From the NCBI GenBank assembly GCA_016223165.1, contig JACRPO010000012.1:434001-498000 (forward strand): a stretch of 64,000 nt of DNA, read 5' to 3'. Both the position numbers and the translations under genes were made by a program. This DNA is from Burkholderiales bacterium (GTDB taxonomy: Bacteria; Pseudomonadota; Gammaproteobacteria; Burkholderiales; Burkholderiaceae_C). Shown piece by piece: positions 34,099-42,532 of the stretch (within the stretch, counting starts at the first letter, position 1; each line of letters starts with the position of its first letter). The notes under the pieces were generated by a model. That model did no database searches. It had not been told where the DNA came from and saw only the letters and a program-made list of their open reading frames with translations.

Positions 34099-34112
34099 TG
34101 AACCATGGTTCA
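34099..34112. promoter_or_regulatory. Perfect 14-bp palindrome TGAACCATGGTTCA, candidate TetR operator
   Basis: The palindrome lies in the 270-bp divergent gap 33935 to 34204, about 95 bp before the thiolase ATG. A second short symmetric element, CTGA-ATGA-TCAG, stands at 33966 to 33977 close to the synthetase start. A TetR gene lies two genes downstream in the plus operon, so autoregulation of both divergent operons is plausible. The remainder is AT-richer than average near 34110 to 34150, as expected for promoters. Confidence 0.5.
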
Positions 34113-34204
34113 TCATTTGTCATCTTGGTTGATGGTTGTCAAGTTCTCTGAATTGCGGATCAATCACTTCCGCGACCACAAGCGAGCTTGCCGGTGGAGG
34201 TGTC

Positions 34205-35398
34205 ATGGGTAGCGTGCCCGTTCTCCTGGGGGTCAGCGCGATACCGGTCGGCAGGCACCAGAGCCGTGCCGATGCCGAACAGCATGTGCTCGAGCACGAG
34301 GTGCTGGCGCGCCTGGTCGTGCAGGCGGTGGAGCAGGCAGGCATCACCAAGCACGACGTGCACAGCCTCGTGCTGGCTCAGTGCCGCCCCTACACGATGC
34401 AGAAGTACTTCTGCACCTTCATGGCCCACTACCTGCGCCTGCCGTCATCGGCCACGGTCATGGAGGTTCTCGGAAACGGCTGCACCGGAGGCCTCGCGCT
34501 CGAGCACGCGATTCGCGATGTCGAAAGCGGTCGCGCGCGGGCCGCGCTCGCGCTGGGCGTCAACTTCGAGACCGCCACTGCCTCGGCGGAGCACATGAAC
34601 AGCAGCATGCGCGCCACGGGAGATGTCGACTTCCATGTTCCTTTCGGGCTCACGCCGATCTCGTGGTACGCCATGGACGCCACGCGCTACATGCATGAAT
34701 TCGGCGTCACGCGCGACATGCTGGCCAGCGTCGCCGTGAAGAACCGCTCTCATGCGTCGCTCAACCCATTGGCCCAGTATCGCCAGCCCATCACGTTGCA
34801 CGACGTGCTCGCGCAGCGGCCCATCGTGGAACCCCTCGGCCTGTACGAGGTCTCGCCGCGCGGCGACGGCGCCGCCTGCGTGGTCGTCGCATCCGAAGAT
34901 GTCGCGAAGGCGACGGGGCAACCCTATGTGCGCATTCGCGGGCGCGGCTTCCACCACGAGGGCGCCCATCAGATCAGCGAGATTCCGAACGACATGATCG
35001 CGCTCGGCGCGCTGCAGGCCGCAAGTCGCACCGCCTACGAGACCGCCGGCATCGGGCCGGGCGACCTGGACTTCGCGGAGATCTATGCCCCCTGCACCAT
35101 CGTCGAGGTGCTGGCAGGCGAGGCCATGGGCTTGACGCCGCGCGGCCAGGGTGCGCGGCAGGCCGTCGAAGGCCAGACCACGCTGGGCGGACGCATCCCG
35201 ATCTCGACCTCCGGCAGCTTGCTCTCCCGCGGCCACCCGGCCTACGTGACGCCCCTTTACAACGTCATCGAGGCGTTCGAGCAACTCGTCGGCCGTGCCG
35301 GCGCGCGGCAGGTCGGGAGTGCCCGGCTCGGCGCATCCAGCTGCGAGCTCGGCAACTACAACGCCGCGCTGGTGCACATCCTGGAGGCCGCGCGATGA
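34205..35398 (+). CDS. Thiolase-fold protein of the SCP-x type
   Basis: The 397-residue protein starts at the ATG 34205, which has GGAGG five bases upstream; an upstream TTG in frame lacks a ribosome-binding site. Cys near residue 90 in G-N-G-C-T-G-G is a candidate nucleophile. The S-T-S-G-S-L-L-S-R-G-H-P segment near residue 345 carries the His-Pro pair seen in true thiolases. The stop overlaps the DUF35 gene ATG by four bases. Among the four DUF35-linked members, this one looks most like a functional thiolase. Confidence 0.87.
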   Translation: MGSVPVLLGVSAIPVGRHQSRADAEQHVLEHEVLARLVVQAVEQAGITKHDVHSLVLAQCRPYTMQKYFCTFMAHYLRLPSSATVMEVLGNGCTGGLALEHAIRDVESGRARAALALGVNFETATASAEHMNSSMRATGDVDFHVPFGLTPISWYAMDATRYMHEFGVTRDMLASVAVKNRSHASLNPLAQYRQPITLHDVLAQRPIVEPLGLYEVSPRGDGAACVVVASEDVAKATGQPYVRIRGRGFHHEGAHQISEIPNDMIALGALQAASRTAYETAGIGPGDLDFAEIYAPCTIVEVLAGEAMGLTPRGQGARQAVEGQTTLGGRIPISTSGSLLSRGHPAYVTPLYNVIEAFEQLVGRAGARQVGSARLGASSCELGNYNAALVHILEAAR

Positions 35399-35856
35399 GC
35401 ATGGACATCATCCCGGTCGGTCGCCGACGCGCCTGGCCTCCCCGGGTGACCGAAGCGACCCGGCCGTTCTGGGGTGCACTCGCGCTCGGCCGCATGACGA
35501 CGACGCGGTGCGACAACTGCGCGCGATACACGTTCCCGCCCAAGCCGATTTGCCCGCACTGCTGGTCGAGCAAGCTGGCGTGGACCGACCTTGGCGGCCG
35601 GGGCATGCTCTATTCGCGGACCGTGATCCACGCACCACCCAAGGTGTTCGAAGGAGTGGGCCCGCTTCACGTGGGGATCGTCGATCTCGACGAAGGCGTG
35701 CGGATCTGCTGCGGGCTCCTCGAGGACGACGCGCCGATCCCGCTGGACAGCCGCGTCGAGCTGGTCACGCTGCTGTACGCCGATGGCCCGCTCTTCTCGG
35801 CGCGCCGCCAGGTCAGCGCGCGCGAAGCAAGCGGCGCCCACACCCAGACCCGGTAG
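35395..35856 (+). CDS. DUF35 zinc-ribbon/OB-fold protein
   Basis: The 153-residue protein has zinc ligands Cys39, Cys42, Cys53 and Cys56, then an OB fold with V-G-I-V-D-L-D-E-G near residue 98. It overlaps the thiolase stop by four bases, the same coupling as the pairs at 9.5 and 51.8 kb. It should form a complex with that thiolase. The TetR gene follows 17 bp later. Confidence 0.88.
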   Translation: MSMDIIPVGRRRAWPPRVTEATRPFWGALALGRMTTTRCDNCARYTFPPKPICPHCWSSKLAWTDLGGRGMLYSRTVIHAPPKVFEGVGPLHVGIVDLDEGVRICCGLLEDDAPIPLDSRVELVTLLYADGPLFSARRQVSAREASGAHTQTR

Positions 35857-35873
35857 CCGGTGCGAAGACCGCG

Positions 35874-36581
35874 ATGGCAAGCAAGACCCGTGGAGCATCG
35901 GATCCGCCGCGCCTGGAAGGCAGGGCCCGGAACGACGAAGCCGAGTTCGCGGCCGGCCGCAGAGCTGCGATCCTCGATGTGGCCACCGATCTCTTCGGCC
36001 GCAACGGCTACCACGAAACGACCATCAAGGACATCGCTGCCGCGGCCGGCATCAGTTCGGGGCTCGTCTACTCCTATGTCCAGAACAAGGACGATCTGCT
36101 GTTCCAGATCATCGCGCGCAGCCTCGAGGGCTACTGCACCGAGATGACCCGCGCCATGGCCGGGGTTCGCGATCCGGTGAACCGGTTCAAGGTCGCCTAC
36201 CGAACCTACTGCCTGGGCGTGCTGAACAATACCCACCAGACACTGCTCGCCTTCAGGCACGTGGTGTCGTTGCCGAAGGATGTCCGCGACAGGATCAAGG
36301 CCCTGGACGCCAAGTCCATCGTCACGCTCGAGGCCGAGATCCGCGCGTGCATCGACGCGGGGCACTTTCGCGAGGTCGATCCGTTCACCGCCGGGGCGAT
36401 GGCTGCGCATCTGGCTCAGGCGTGGCCGCTGAAGAAGTGGCTGCTGTCGACTCACACCAGCGCGACGGAGTTCGTCGAGCTGGCACTGGACATGGTGCTC
36501 GGCAGTCTGAGCGCCCACAAGGTCGGCCCTGCAGGCCCTGCCGCTGCGACCCGCGGGCGCGCGCGCGCCCGCAGACCGTAG
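35874..36581 (+). CDS. TetR-family transcriptional regulator
   Basis: A 235-residue repressor. After about 25 basic, disordered residues comes the helix-turn-helix, T-T-I-K-D-I-A-A-A-A-G-I-S-S-G and the family signature Y-V-Q-N-K-D-D-L-L near residue 65. The C-terminal ligand domain is typical in size, and the tail is Arg/Ala-rich. Its position inside the acyl-CoA operon suggests an acyl-CoA effector. The perfect palindrome at 34099 is a candidate target. Confidence 0.9.
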   Translation: MASKTRGASDPPRLEGRARNDEAEFAAGRRAAILDVATDLFGRNGYHETTIKDIAAAAGISSGLVYSYVQNKDDLLFQIIARSLEGYCTEMTRAMAGVRDPVNRFKVAYRTYCLGVLNNTHQTLLAFRHVVSLPKDVRDRIKALDAKSIVTLEAEIRACIDAGHFREVDPFTAGAMAAHLAQAWPLKKWLLSTHTSATEFVELALDMVLGSLSAHKVGPAGPAAATRGRARARRP

Positions 36582-36602
36582 CATCGATCAAGGAGGCTCG
36601 AG

Positions 36603-37382
36603 ATGCGTGTTCTCGTCACCGGCGCCAGCCGCGGCATCGGCGCTGCGATCTGCGTTCGGCTCGCGCACTCGGGCGCCGAGATCGCCGCGTGCGGCTCTTC
36701 GCATCGGGCGGAACTTCAAGCGGTGGTGGCGCAGATCGCGTCCGCCGGCGGCAAGGCGCACGCCCTGCACGGTGACCTGTCCGAGCCGGCGGTGCCGGCA
36801 CAACTGGTCGACGCGGCCGTCTCGGCCATGGGCGGGCTCGATGCGCTCGTCAGCAACGCGGGCATCGCCTTCCCCGGATCGCTCGCGCAAACGCAGGTGC
36901 AGGATTGGGACCGGGTGCACGCCGTCAACGTGCGCGCGCCCTGGCTGCTCGCCAAGGCGGCCTATCCGCACCTGCGGGCCACCCAGGGCTGCGTCGCCGT
37001 CGTGGCGTCGATCTCGGGCATGCATCCCTATGCCGGCGCCGGCGGCTACTCCGCGTCCAAGGCCGCGCTGCTGATGCTGGTGCGCCAGCTGGCGCAGGAG
37101 TGGGCCGCCGACGGCCTGCGCGTGAACGCCGTCTCGCCGGGCATGGTGCGCACGCCGCTGACCGAGGCCATCTATGCCGACGAGGCATCCCGGCGGCAGC
37201 GCGAAGCGCTCGTGCCGATGCACCGCATCGGCACACCCGAGGAGATCGCGCGCATCGTCGAGTTCCTCCTCAGCCCCGCCGGCGCCTACATGACCGGCCA
37301 GAACATCGCGGTGGACGGCGGCGTCGGCGATGCCATCCACGGGCTCTTCTCCGGCCGACCGGATACGGGGTCCAAGACGTGA
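36603..37382 (+). CDS. Short-chain dehydrogenase/reductase (SDR)
   Basis: A 259-residue classical SDR. T-G-A-S-R-G-I-G near residue 6 is the cofactor loop, N-A-G near residue 84 supports the fold, and Y-S-A-S-K near residue 150 gives the catalytic Tyr and Lys. It probably oxidises a 3-hydroxyacyl-CoA or reduces a ketone in this pathway. GGAGG stands about seven bases before the ATG. The stop overlaps the GTG of the ligase gene by four bases. Confidence 0.9.
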   Translation: MRVLVTGASRGIGAAICVRLAHSGAEIAACGSSHRAELQAVVAQIASAGGKAHALHGDLSEPAVPAQLVDAAVSAMGGLDALVSNAGIAFPGSLAQTQVQDWDRVHAVNVRAPWLLAKAAYPHLRATQGCVAVVASISGMHPYAGAGGYSASKAALLMLVRQLAQEWAADGLRVNAVSPGMVRTPLTEAIYADEASRRQREALVPMHRIGTPEEIARIVEFLLSPAGAYMTGQNIAVDGGVGDAIHGLFSGRPDTGSKT

Positions 37383-39037
37383 TCGCGCTTCGACCCCGGC
37401 CCGAGTGGGCGGCGCGCTGGCACGCCGCCGGACATTGGCGGGAGCAATCGATACTCGACCGGGTCGCGGACAGGATCGCCGCCACGCCGGGCAAGAGCGC
37501 CGTCATCGACGCACGCGGTACCCGCCTGAGCTACGCAGAGCTGGATCACCAGTCATCACGACTTGCGGGGTACCTGCGCTCGCAGGGCTTCGCCGAAGGC
37601 GACGTGCTCACGCTGCACCTGCCGAACTGGTGCTGCACCGCCGTCGTGATGCTCGCGGTCTACAAGCTGGGCGGGGTGCTGCACACCGCGCCGCCGACCT
37701 ACGGCTGGAGCGACCTCGCGTACGTGCTGGCCAGGTGCAGCTCCAAGGCCATCGTGGCGGCCGGCCGCTTCCGCAGCACCGACTACGGCCGCCACCTCGA
37801 GGCGATTCGCCGGCAGCAGGCGCTGCCGCCGATCTGCCTGCTCGTCGGCGACGGCGGCGCCGCGGGCGGGACGGCGGTCGGCACGGCGTTCGAGCGCGCA
37901 CTCGAAGCCGAGCCCCTCGCAGCGGCCGCACGCTGCGACCCCGACGCGCCGGCGGCCGTCCTCTTCACCTCGGGCACCGAGAGCAAGCCCAAGGGCGTTG
38001 TCCACACGCACAACACGCTGCTTTTCGGCGAGCGCGTGTTCGCCGAGCGGCTCGGGCTCGGCGCCGACGACGCCTGCTTCATCGCGACCCCCGTCTCGCA
38101 CGCCACCGGGCTGCTGCACGGGCTCGTGCTGAACCTCACGCTGGGCTGCACGCTCGTGCTGCAGGACATCTTCGACGCCCGGCGTGCGGTGCAGGTGATG
38201 CGTCTAGAGGGGGTCACCTGGACGGTCGGTGCGACGCCCTTCCTGCACGACACGATCGAGGCCCTCGAGGCCGCGGGGGCCGGCCTGCCGGCGTTGAAGT
38301 TCTTCGTCTGCGGCGGCGCGCCCTTGCCGGAAGCAACCGTCCGGCGGGCCCATGCTGCCGGCGTGACGGTGCTACCGCTGTACGGCTCGACCGAGAGCCC
38401 GCCGCACGCGCTGCTGCGCCCCGACGCACCGTTGCAGCAACGCTGGGAGACCGACGGCGAGGCCCTGCCCCACATCGAGATCGGCGTCATCGGCGCCGAC
38501 GGTGCTCTGCTCGGGCCGGGCATCGAAGGCGAGGAAGTGTCGCGCGGCCCGAACCTGTTCATCGGCTATCTCGACGAACCCGGGCTGACGGCGCGCGCGA
38601 TCGACGACCAGGGCTGGTATCGCTCGGGCGACCTCGCCGTGGTGCGCTCCGACCGCACGCTCGAGATCAGCGGGCGCATCAAGGACATCATCATCCGTGG
38701 CGGGCAGAACGTTTCCGCGCGCGAGGTGGAAGACCTGCTGGTCGAGCACCCGGCCGTGCGCCGCGTCGCCCTCGTCGGGCAGCCGCACGAGCGCCTGGGC
38801 GAAACCGCCGTGGCCGTGGTCGTCTTGCACGACGGTGCGCAACTGAGCCTGGCCGACATCGTCGAGTTTCTCGCTCAGCGGGGCGTGAGCCGCTACAAGC
38901 TGCCCGAGAGGCTCGTCATCCGGCCCGAGCTGCCCCAGACACCCAGCGGCAAGATCCAGAAGTACCTGATTCGCGAATCCCTCTCCCATGCCGCGCCTGA
39001 CGGCATCGAACGCCCACTCGGCAGCGGGACGACATGA
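37379..39037 (+). CDS. AMP-forming acyl-CoA synthetase (ANL superfamily)
   Basis: The 552-residue ligase starts with the GTG that overlaps the SDR stop (GTGA). The motifs are in order: F-T-S-G-T-E-S-K-P-K-G near residue 200, Y-G-S-T-E-S near residue 338, Y-R-S-G-D-L-A near residue 418 and the C-terminal catalytic Lys in P-S-G-K-I-Q-K near residue 528. It resembles cyclohexane-carboxylate and medium-chain ligases in layout, but the acid cannot be read from the sequence. It supplies CoA esters to the dehydrogenase encoded downstream. Confidence 0.9.
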   Translation: MIALRPRPEWAARWHAAGHWREQSILDRVADRIAATPGKSAVIDARGTRLSYAELDHQSSRLAGYLRSQGFAEGDVLTLHLPNWCCTAVVMLAVYKLGGVLHTAPPTYGWSDLAYVLARCSSKAIVAAGRFRSTDYGRHLEAIRRQQALPPICLLVGDGGAAGGTAVGTAFERALEAEPLAAAARCDPDAPAAVLFTSGTESKPKGVVHTHNTLLFGERVFAERLGLGADDACFIATPVSHATGLLHGLVLNLTLGCTLVLQDIFDARRAVQVMRLEGVTWTVGATPFLHDTIEALEAAGAGLPALKFFVCGGAPLPEATVRRAHAAGVTVLPLYGSTESPPHALLRPDAPLQQRWETDGEALPHIEIGVIGADGALLGPGIEGEEVSRGPNLFIGYLDEPGLTARAIDDQGWYRSGDLAVVRSDRTLEISGRIKDIIIRGGQNVSAREVEDLLVEHPAVRRVALVGQPHERLGETAVAVVVLHDGAQLSLADIVEFLAQRGVSRYKLPERLVIRPELPQTPSGKIQKYLIRESLSHAAPDGIERPLGSGTT

Positions 39038-40191
39038 ACGAGATCTACTTCGACGCCGACATCCTCGCCATCCGGGAATCGGTCCGCCAATTCCGCGACA
39101 AGCACGTCGCGCCGCTGGTCGAGGATTGCGACGCGAATGAGCGCTTTCCGATCGAACTGCTGGAGCCTTTGCTGGAGGCGGGCATCCTGCGCATGCCCTT
39201 GCCCCAGGAATACGGCGGCATGGACGCCAATTGCCAGACCCTCTCGGTCGTGATCGAGGAAATATCCGTCGCGATGCCCGCGCTGGGCTCCGTGCTGTTG
39301 TCGTGCTTCTCGCCGATGCGCATCGTCGGCGCGGTGGCCAAGCCGCATCAACGCGAGGCCTTCCATCGCCTGATCACGAGCAAACCGATGGTGCTGGCGT
39401 TCTGCCTGTCCGAGCCGGAGGTCGGCTCGGACGCACGCGCGATGCACACGCGTGCCCACCGGCGCGGCGGCGGCTGGGTGCTCAACGGGCGCAAGCGCTG
39501 GATCTCCAGCGCCACGGTCTCGGGCTGCTACCTGGTCTTCGCGCGCACGGGCGCGGGGCGGGAAGACATCTCGTGCTTCGTGGTTCCCGGTGATGCCAAG
39601 GGCCTGAGTTTCGGCAAGCCGGAGCGCAAGATGGGCTTCAGGGCCCAGGTGCTGGCCGACGTCGTCTTCGACGAGGTCGAGATCGCCGACGACTGCCTGA
39701 TCGGCAACGTGGGCGAGGGCTGGCGGGCGCTGACGATGGTCGCCAACACGATGCGCTGCTGGGGCGCGGCCGCCATCGCCACGGGCCTGGCGCGCGCGGC
39801 GCTCGACGCCGCCACGCTCTATGCCAACCAGCGCGAGGCCTTCGGCCGCAAGATCGGCAAGTTCCAGGGCGTGAGCTTCAAGCTCGCCGACATGGCCATC
39901 GCGCTCAGGCAGTCCCAGCTGCTGCTGCGCGACACCAACTGGCGCGTCGACAACGAGCTGCCCGACGTGAGCGCCCGGACGCAGGCCCAGGTCTCGATGG
40001 CCAAGTGCCACGCCGCCGATGCAGCCATGCGGGTGACCACGGAGGCGGTCCAGATCCTCGGCGGCTGCGGCTACATGCGCGAGTACCAAGTGGAGCGAAT
40101 GATGCGCGACGCCAAGGCGATCCAGATCTTCGACGGCTCCAACGAGATCCAGCGCGTGATCATCGGCAAGTACCTCCTGGACACCTCTTGA
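39034..40191 (+). CDS. Acyl-CoA dehydrogenase with Asp at the usual catalytic Glu position
   Basis: The 385-residue FAD enzyme has L-S-E-P-E-V-G-S-D near residue 127 and E-A-F-G-R-K-I-G-K near residue 270. The position of the canonical base reads I-F-D-G-S-N-E-I-Q, with Asp instead of Glu. The isovaleryl-type Glu position reads N-T-M-R-C-W-G and has Met. So neither known Glu base is present. It overlaps the ligase stop by ATGA and ends the plus-strand operon. Confidence 0.9.
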   Translation: MNEIYFDADILAIRESVRQFRDKHVAPLVEDCDANERFPIELLEPLLEAGILRMPLPQEYGGMDANCQTLSVVIEEISVAMPALGSVLLSCFSPMRIVGAVAKPHQREAFHRLITSKPMVLAFCLSEPEVGSDARAMHTRAHRRGGGWVLNGRKRWISSATVSGCYLVFARTGAGREDISCFVVPGDAKGLSFGKPERKMGFRAQVLADVVFDEVEIADDCLIGNVGEGWRALTMVANTMRCWGAAAIATGLARAALDAATLYANQREAFGRKIGKFQGVSFKLADMAIALRQSQLLLRDTNWRVDNELPDVSARTQAQVSMAKCHAADAAMRVTTEAVQILGGCGYMREYQVERMMRDAKAIQIFDGSNEIQRVIIGKYLLDTS

Positions 40192-40215
40192 CCGGCCACA
40201 AGCCGGTGCCCGGCC

Positions 40216-40998
40216 TCAACCCGCCTGCCGCAGCCCACCGTAGCTGGCCCAGGGCGTGGCCACGAGGCAGCCCGCATCGACCGGCAGGTTGATGCCGGTG
40301 ATCGCCGAAGCCTGCGTCGAGGCCAGAAAGGCCACCGCATGGGCGATCTCGCGCGGCTGGATCAGCCGGCCGAGCGCGCTGTTGCCCGCCATGTCGTCCG
40401 CGGCGAGCGTGCGCGTGGTGATGCCCTTCTCGAGCGCCGGCGTGTGCGTGAACCCGGGCGACACGGCGTTCACGCGCACGCCCTTCGACCCCCATTCGGC
40501 CGCCAGGCACTCGGTGAGGTTGATGACGCCGGCCTTGGCCGGACCGTACGAATGCAGCGGGCCAGAGCCCATCCCGGCCACCGACGCGATGTTGACGATG
40601 GCCCCGCCGCCTGCGCGCGCCATCGCCGCGCCGAAACGCGCGCAGCACAGGTAGGTACCGCGCAGGTCGATGCGCGCGACGAAGTCCCACTCGCGCAGCG
40701 TCAGCTCCTCGGGCGGCAGCGTGCGCTGCAGCACGCCGGCGCTGTTGACGAGCACCTGCGGCACGCCGCACTGCGCCTCGACGGCCGCCACGGCGGCGTC
40801 GACCGACGCGTCATCTCCCACGTCGAGCGCGACCGCGATGCCGCCCGTGGCCGCTGCCACCGCCTGCGCGGCAGCGAGGTTGCGGTCGGCCACCACCACG
40901 CGCGCCCCGGCCGCGGCCAGCACCTGCGCGCAGGCCTCGCCGATGCCGCTGGCGCCGCCGGTCACCACGGCCACCTGGCCGGAGAAGTCGAGCTTCAT
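40216..40998 (-). CDS. Short-chain dehydrogenase/reductase (SDR)
   Basis: A 260-residue classical SDR with T-G-G-A-S-G-I-G near residue 13, N-S-A-G near residue 87 and Y-G-P-A-K near residue 150 with catalytic Tyr and Lys. It is the last gene of the nine-gene operon that begins with the IclR gene. A 3-hydroxyacyl-CoA dehydrogenase role would complete a beta-oxidation set with the crotonases upstream. It converges with the plus-strand dehydrogenase gene; a short ACCGGC/GCCGGT hairpin between them lacks a T-run. Confidence 0.9.
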   Translation of the reverse strand: MKLDFSGQVAVVTGGASGIGEACAQVLAAAGARVVVADRNLAAAQAVAAATGGIAVALDVGDDASVDAAVAAVEAQCGVPQVLVNSAGVLQRTLPPEELTLREWDFVARIDLRGTYLCCARFGAAMARAGGGAIVNIASVAGMGSGPLHSYGPAKAGVINLTECLAAEWGSKGVRVNAVSPGFTHTPALEKGITTRTLAADDMAGNSALGRLIQPREIAHAVAFLASTQASAITGINLPVDAGCLVATPWASYGGLRQAG

Positions 40999-40999
40999 T

Positions 41000-42514
41000 T
41001 CAGTTCTCCGTTGGATGGGCCGCCAGTTCCGCGCGCAGCACCCGCTTGAGCACCTTGCCCGAAGGCAGACGCGGCAGCGACTCGCGCAGCACGAGCTGGC
41101 GCGGCAGCTTGAAGCCGCCGAGCTTGCCGCGGCAGAACGCCTGCACTTCCTGCAGCAAGAGCGTCGTGCCGGGCCGCAGCACGACCACGGCCGCAACGCG
41201 CTCGCCCCACTGCGCGTCGGGCAGGCCGACGGCCGCGGCCTCGAGCACTTGCGGCAGTTGATAGAGCACACGCTCGACCTCGCTCGAGGCGATGTTCTCG
41301 CCGCCGCTGATGATCATGTCCTTCTTGCGGTCGGTGAGGAACAGGAAACCCTCGGCGTCGAGGTGGCCGACATCGCCGGTGCGGAACCAGCAGCCGGCAT
41401 GGAAGCTCGCCGCCGTCTTGCCCGCGTCGCGCCAGTAGCCGGACGTGACCTTGGGCCCGCGCAAGCAGATCTCGCCGGCCTCCCCGGCTGGCAGCGGCCG
41501 GCCGTCGTCGTCGCACACACGCAGTTCCACGTGCGGCAGCGCGCGCCCGGTCGAGCCGATCTTCTCGATCTCGCGGCCGGCCTCCATCAGCGTGTCGCCC
41601 GAGCAGCTTTCGGTCAGGCCGTAGCCGTCGATGTAGCGCCCGTTGGGGAACAGCGAGCGGAACTCGCGGATGCGCTCCTCGGGCGTGCGCTCGCCTCCGC
41701 CGATCTGCCAGCGCAGGCTGCTCAGGTCGAAGCGCTCGCGCCCGGGCAGCGCGAGCAAGCGGTTCAGCATCACCGGCGCCATCCAGGCGGCGGTGAGCCT
41801 CTCGCGCTCGATCAACGCCAGCGTCGCCTCCGGCTCGAACTCGCGCATCACCGCGAGCAGGCCGCCCATCTGCAGCACCGCAAGCCCGGGCAGGTCGAAC
41901 GCGCCCACGTGGTAGAGCGGCCCGACGACGAGCAGCCGCTCGTTGCCGTGCAGGCCGAGCACGGCGATGTGGTCGAGGCACTTCCAGTGGTAGTTGGCGT
42001 AGCTGTGGATCACGCCCTTGGGCCGGTCGGTGGTGCCCGACGTGTACATCAGGCGGAACAGGTCGTCGGGCCGCCGCACGCAGGGCTCGGGCAAGGGCTC
42101 GGCCGCGGGCCCGATGCGGCGACTGTCCGACTGCGCCGCCTCGTCCACGACCACCACGCCCGCGAAATCACCGGCCAGCGCGCGCAGCTCGTCGTCAACG
42201 AGCAGCAGCTTCACGCCCGCGTGGCCGACGATGTAGGCCACCTCGTCGGCGCCGAGCCGGTAGTTGATCGGCAGCAGCACCGCGCCGAGGTGGCTCACCG
42301 CGAGCGCGATCTCGATGAAGGCGGCGCTGTTCTTCATCAGCAGCGCGACGTTGTCGCCCTCGCCGATGCCGCGCGCGCGCAGGCTGCCGGCGGTGGCGGC
42401 CAGGCGCGCGGCGAGATCGCCGTAGCTCAGTCGCTGATCGCCGTAGAGCAGTGCCGACCGCGCCGGCTCGGCGCGCGCCCAGCGCAGCACGGCGGCACTC
42501 AGGTTCACCATCAC
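41000..42514 (-). CDS. AMP-forming acyl-CoA synthetase (ANL superfamily)
   Basis: The 504-residue ligase shows Y-T-S-G-T-T-D-R-P-K-G near residue 160, Y-G-L-T-E-S near residue 300, F-R-T-G-D-V-G near residue 382 and the catalytic Lys in P-S-G-K-V-L-K near residue 488. It lies between an acyl-CoA dehydrogenase gene (18 bp upstream) and the SDR gene (one base downstream). It activates the acid entering the IclR-controlled pathway; the acid is not identifiable. Confidence 0.91.
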   Translation of the reverse strand: MMVNLSAAVLRWARAEPARSALLYGDQRLSYGDLAARLAATAGSLRARGIGEGDNVALLMKNSAAFIEIALAVSHLGAVLLPINYRLGADEVAYIVGHAGVKLLLVDDELRALAGDFAGVVVVDEAAQSDSRRIGPAAEPLPEPCVRRPDDLFRLMYTSGTTDRPKGVIHSYANYHWKCLDHIAVLGLHGNERLLVVGPLYHVGAFDLPGLAVLQMGGLLAVMREFEPEATLALIERERLTAAWMAPVMLNRLLALPGRERFDLSSLRWQIGGGERTPEERIREFRSLFPNGRYIDGYGLTESCSGDTLMEAGREIEKIGSTGRALPHVELRVCDDDGRPLPAGEAGEICLRGPKVTSGYWRDAGKTAASFHAGCWFRTGDVGHLDAEGFLFLTDRKKDMIISGGENIASSEVERVLYQLPQVLEAAAVGLPDAQWGERVAAVVVLRPGTTLLLQEVQAFCRGKLGGFKLPRQLVLRESLPRLPSGKVLKRVLRAELAAHPTEN

Positions 42515-42532
42515 AGGCTCCCTGGCGAGTCT

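Noticed and set aside
40191-40207. Terminator between the convergent dehydrogenase and SDR genes
   Set aside because: ACCGGC and GCCGGT form only a 6-bp stem and no T-run follows.
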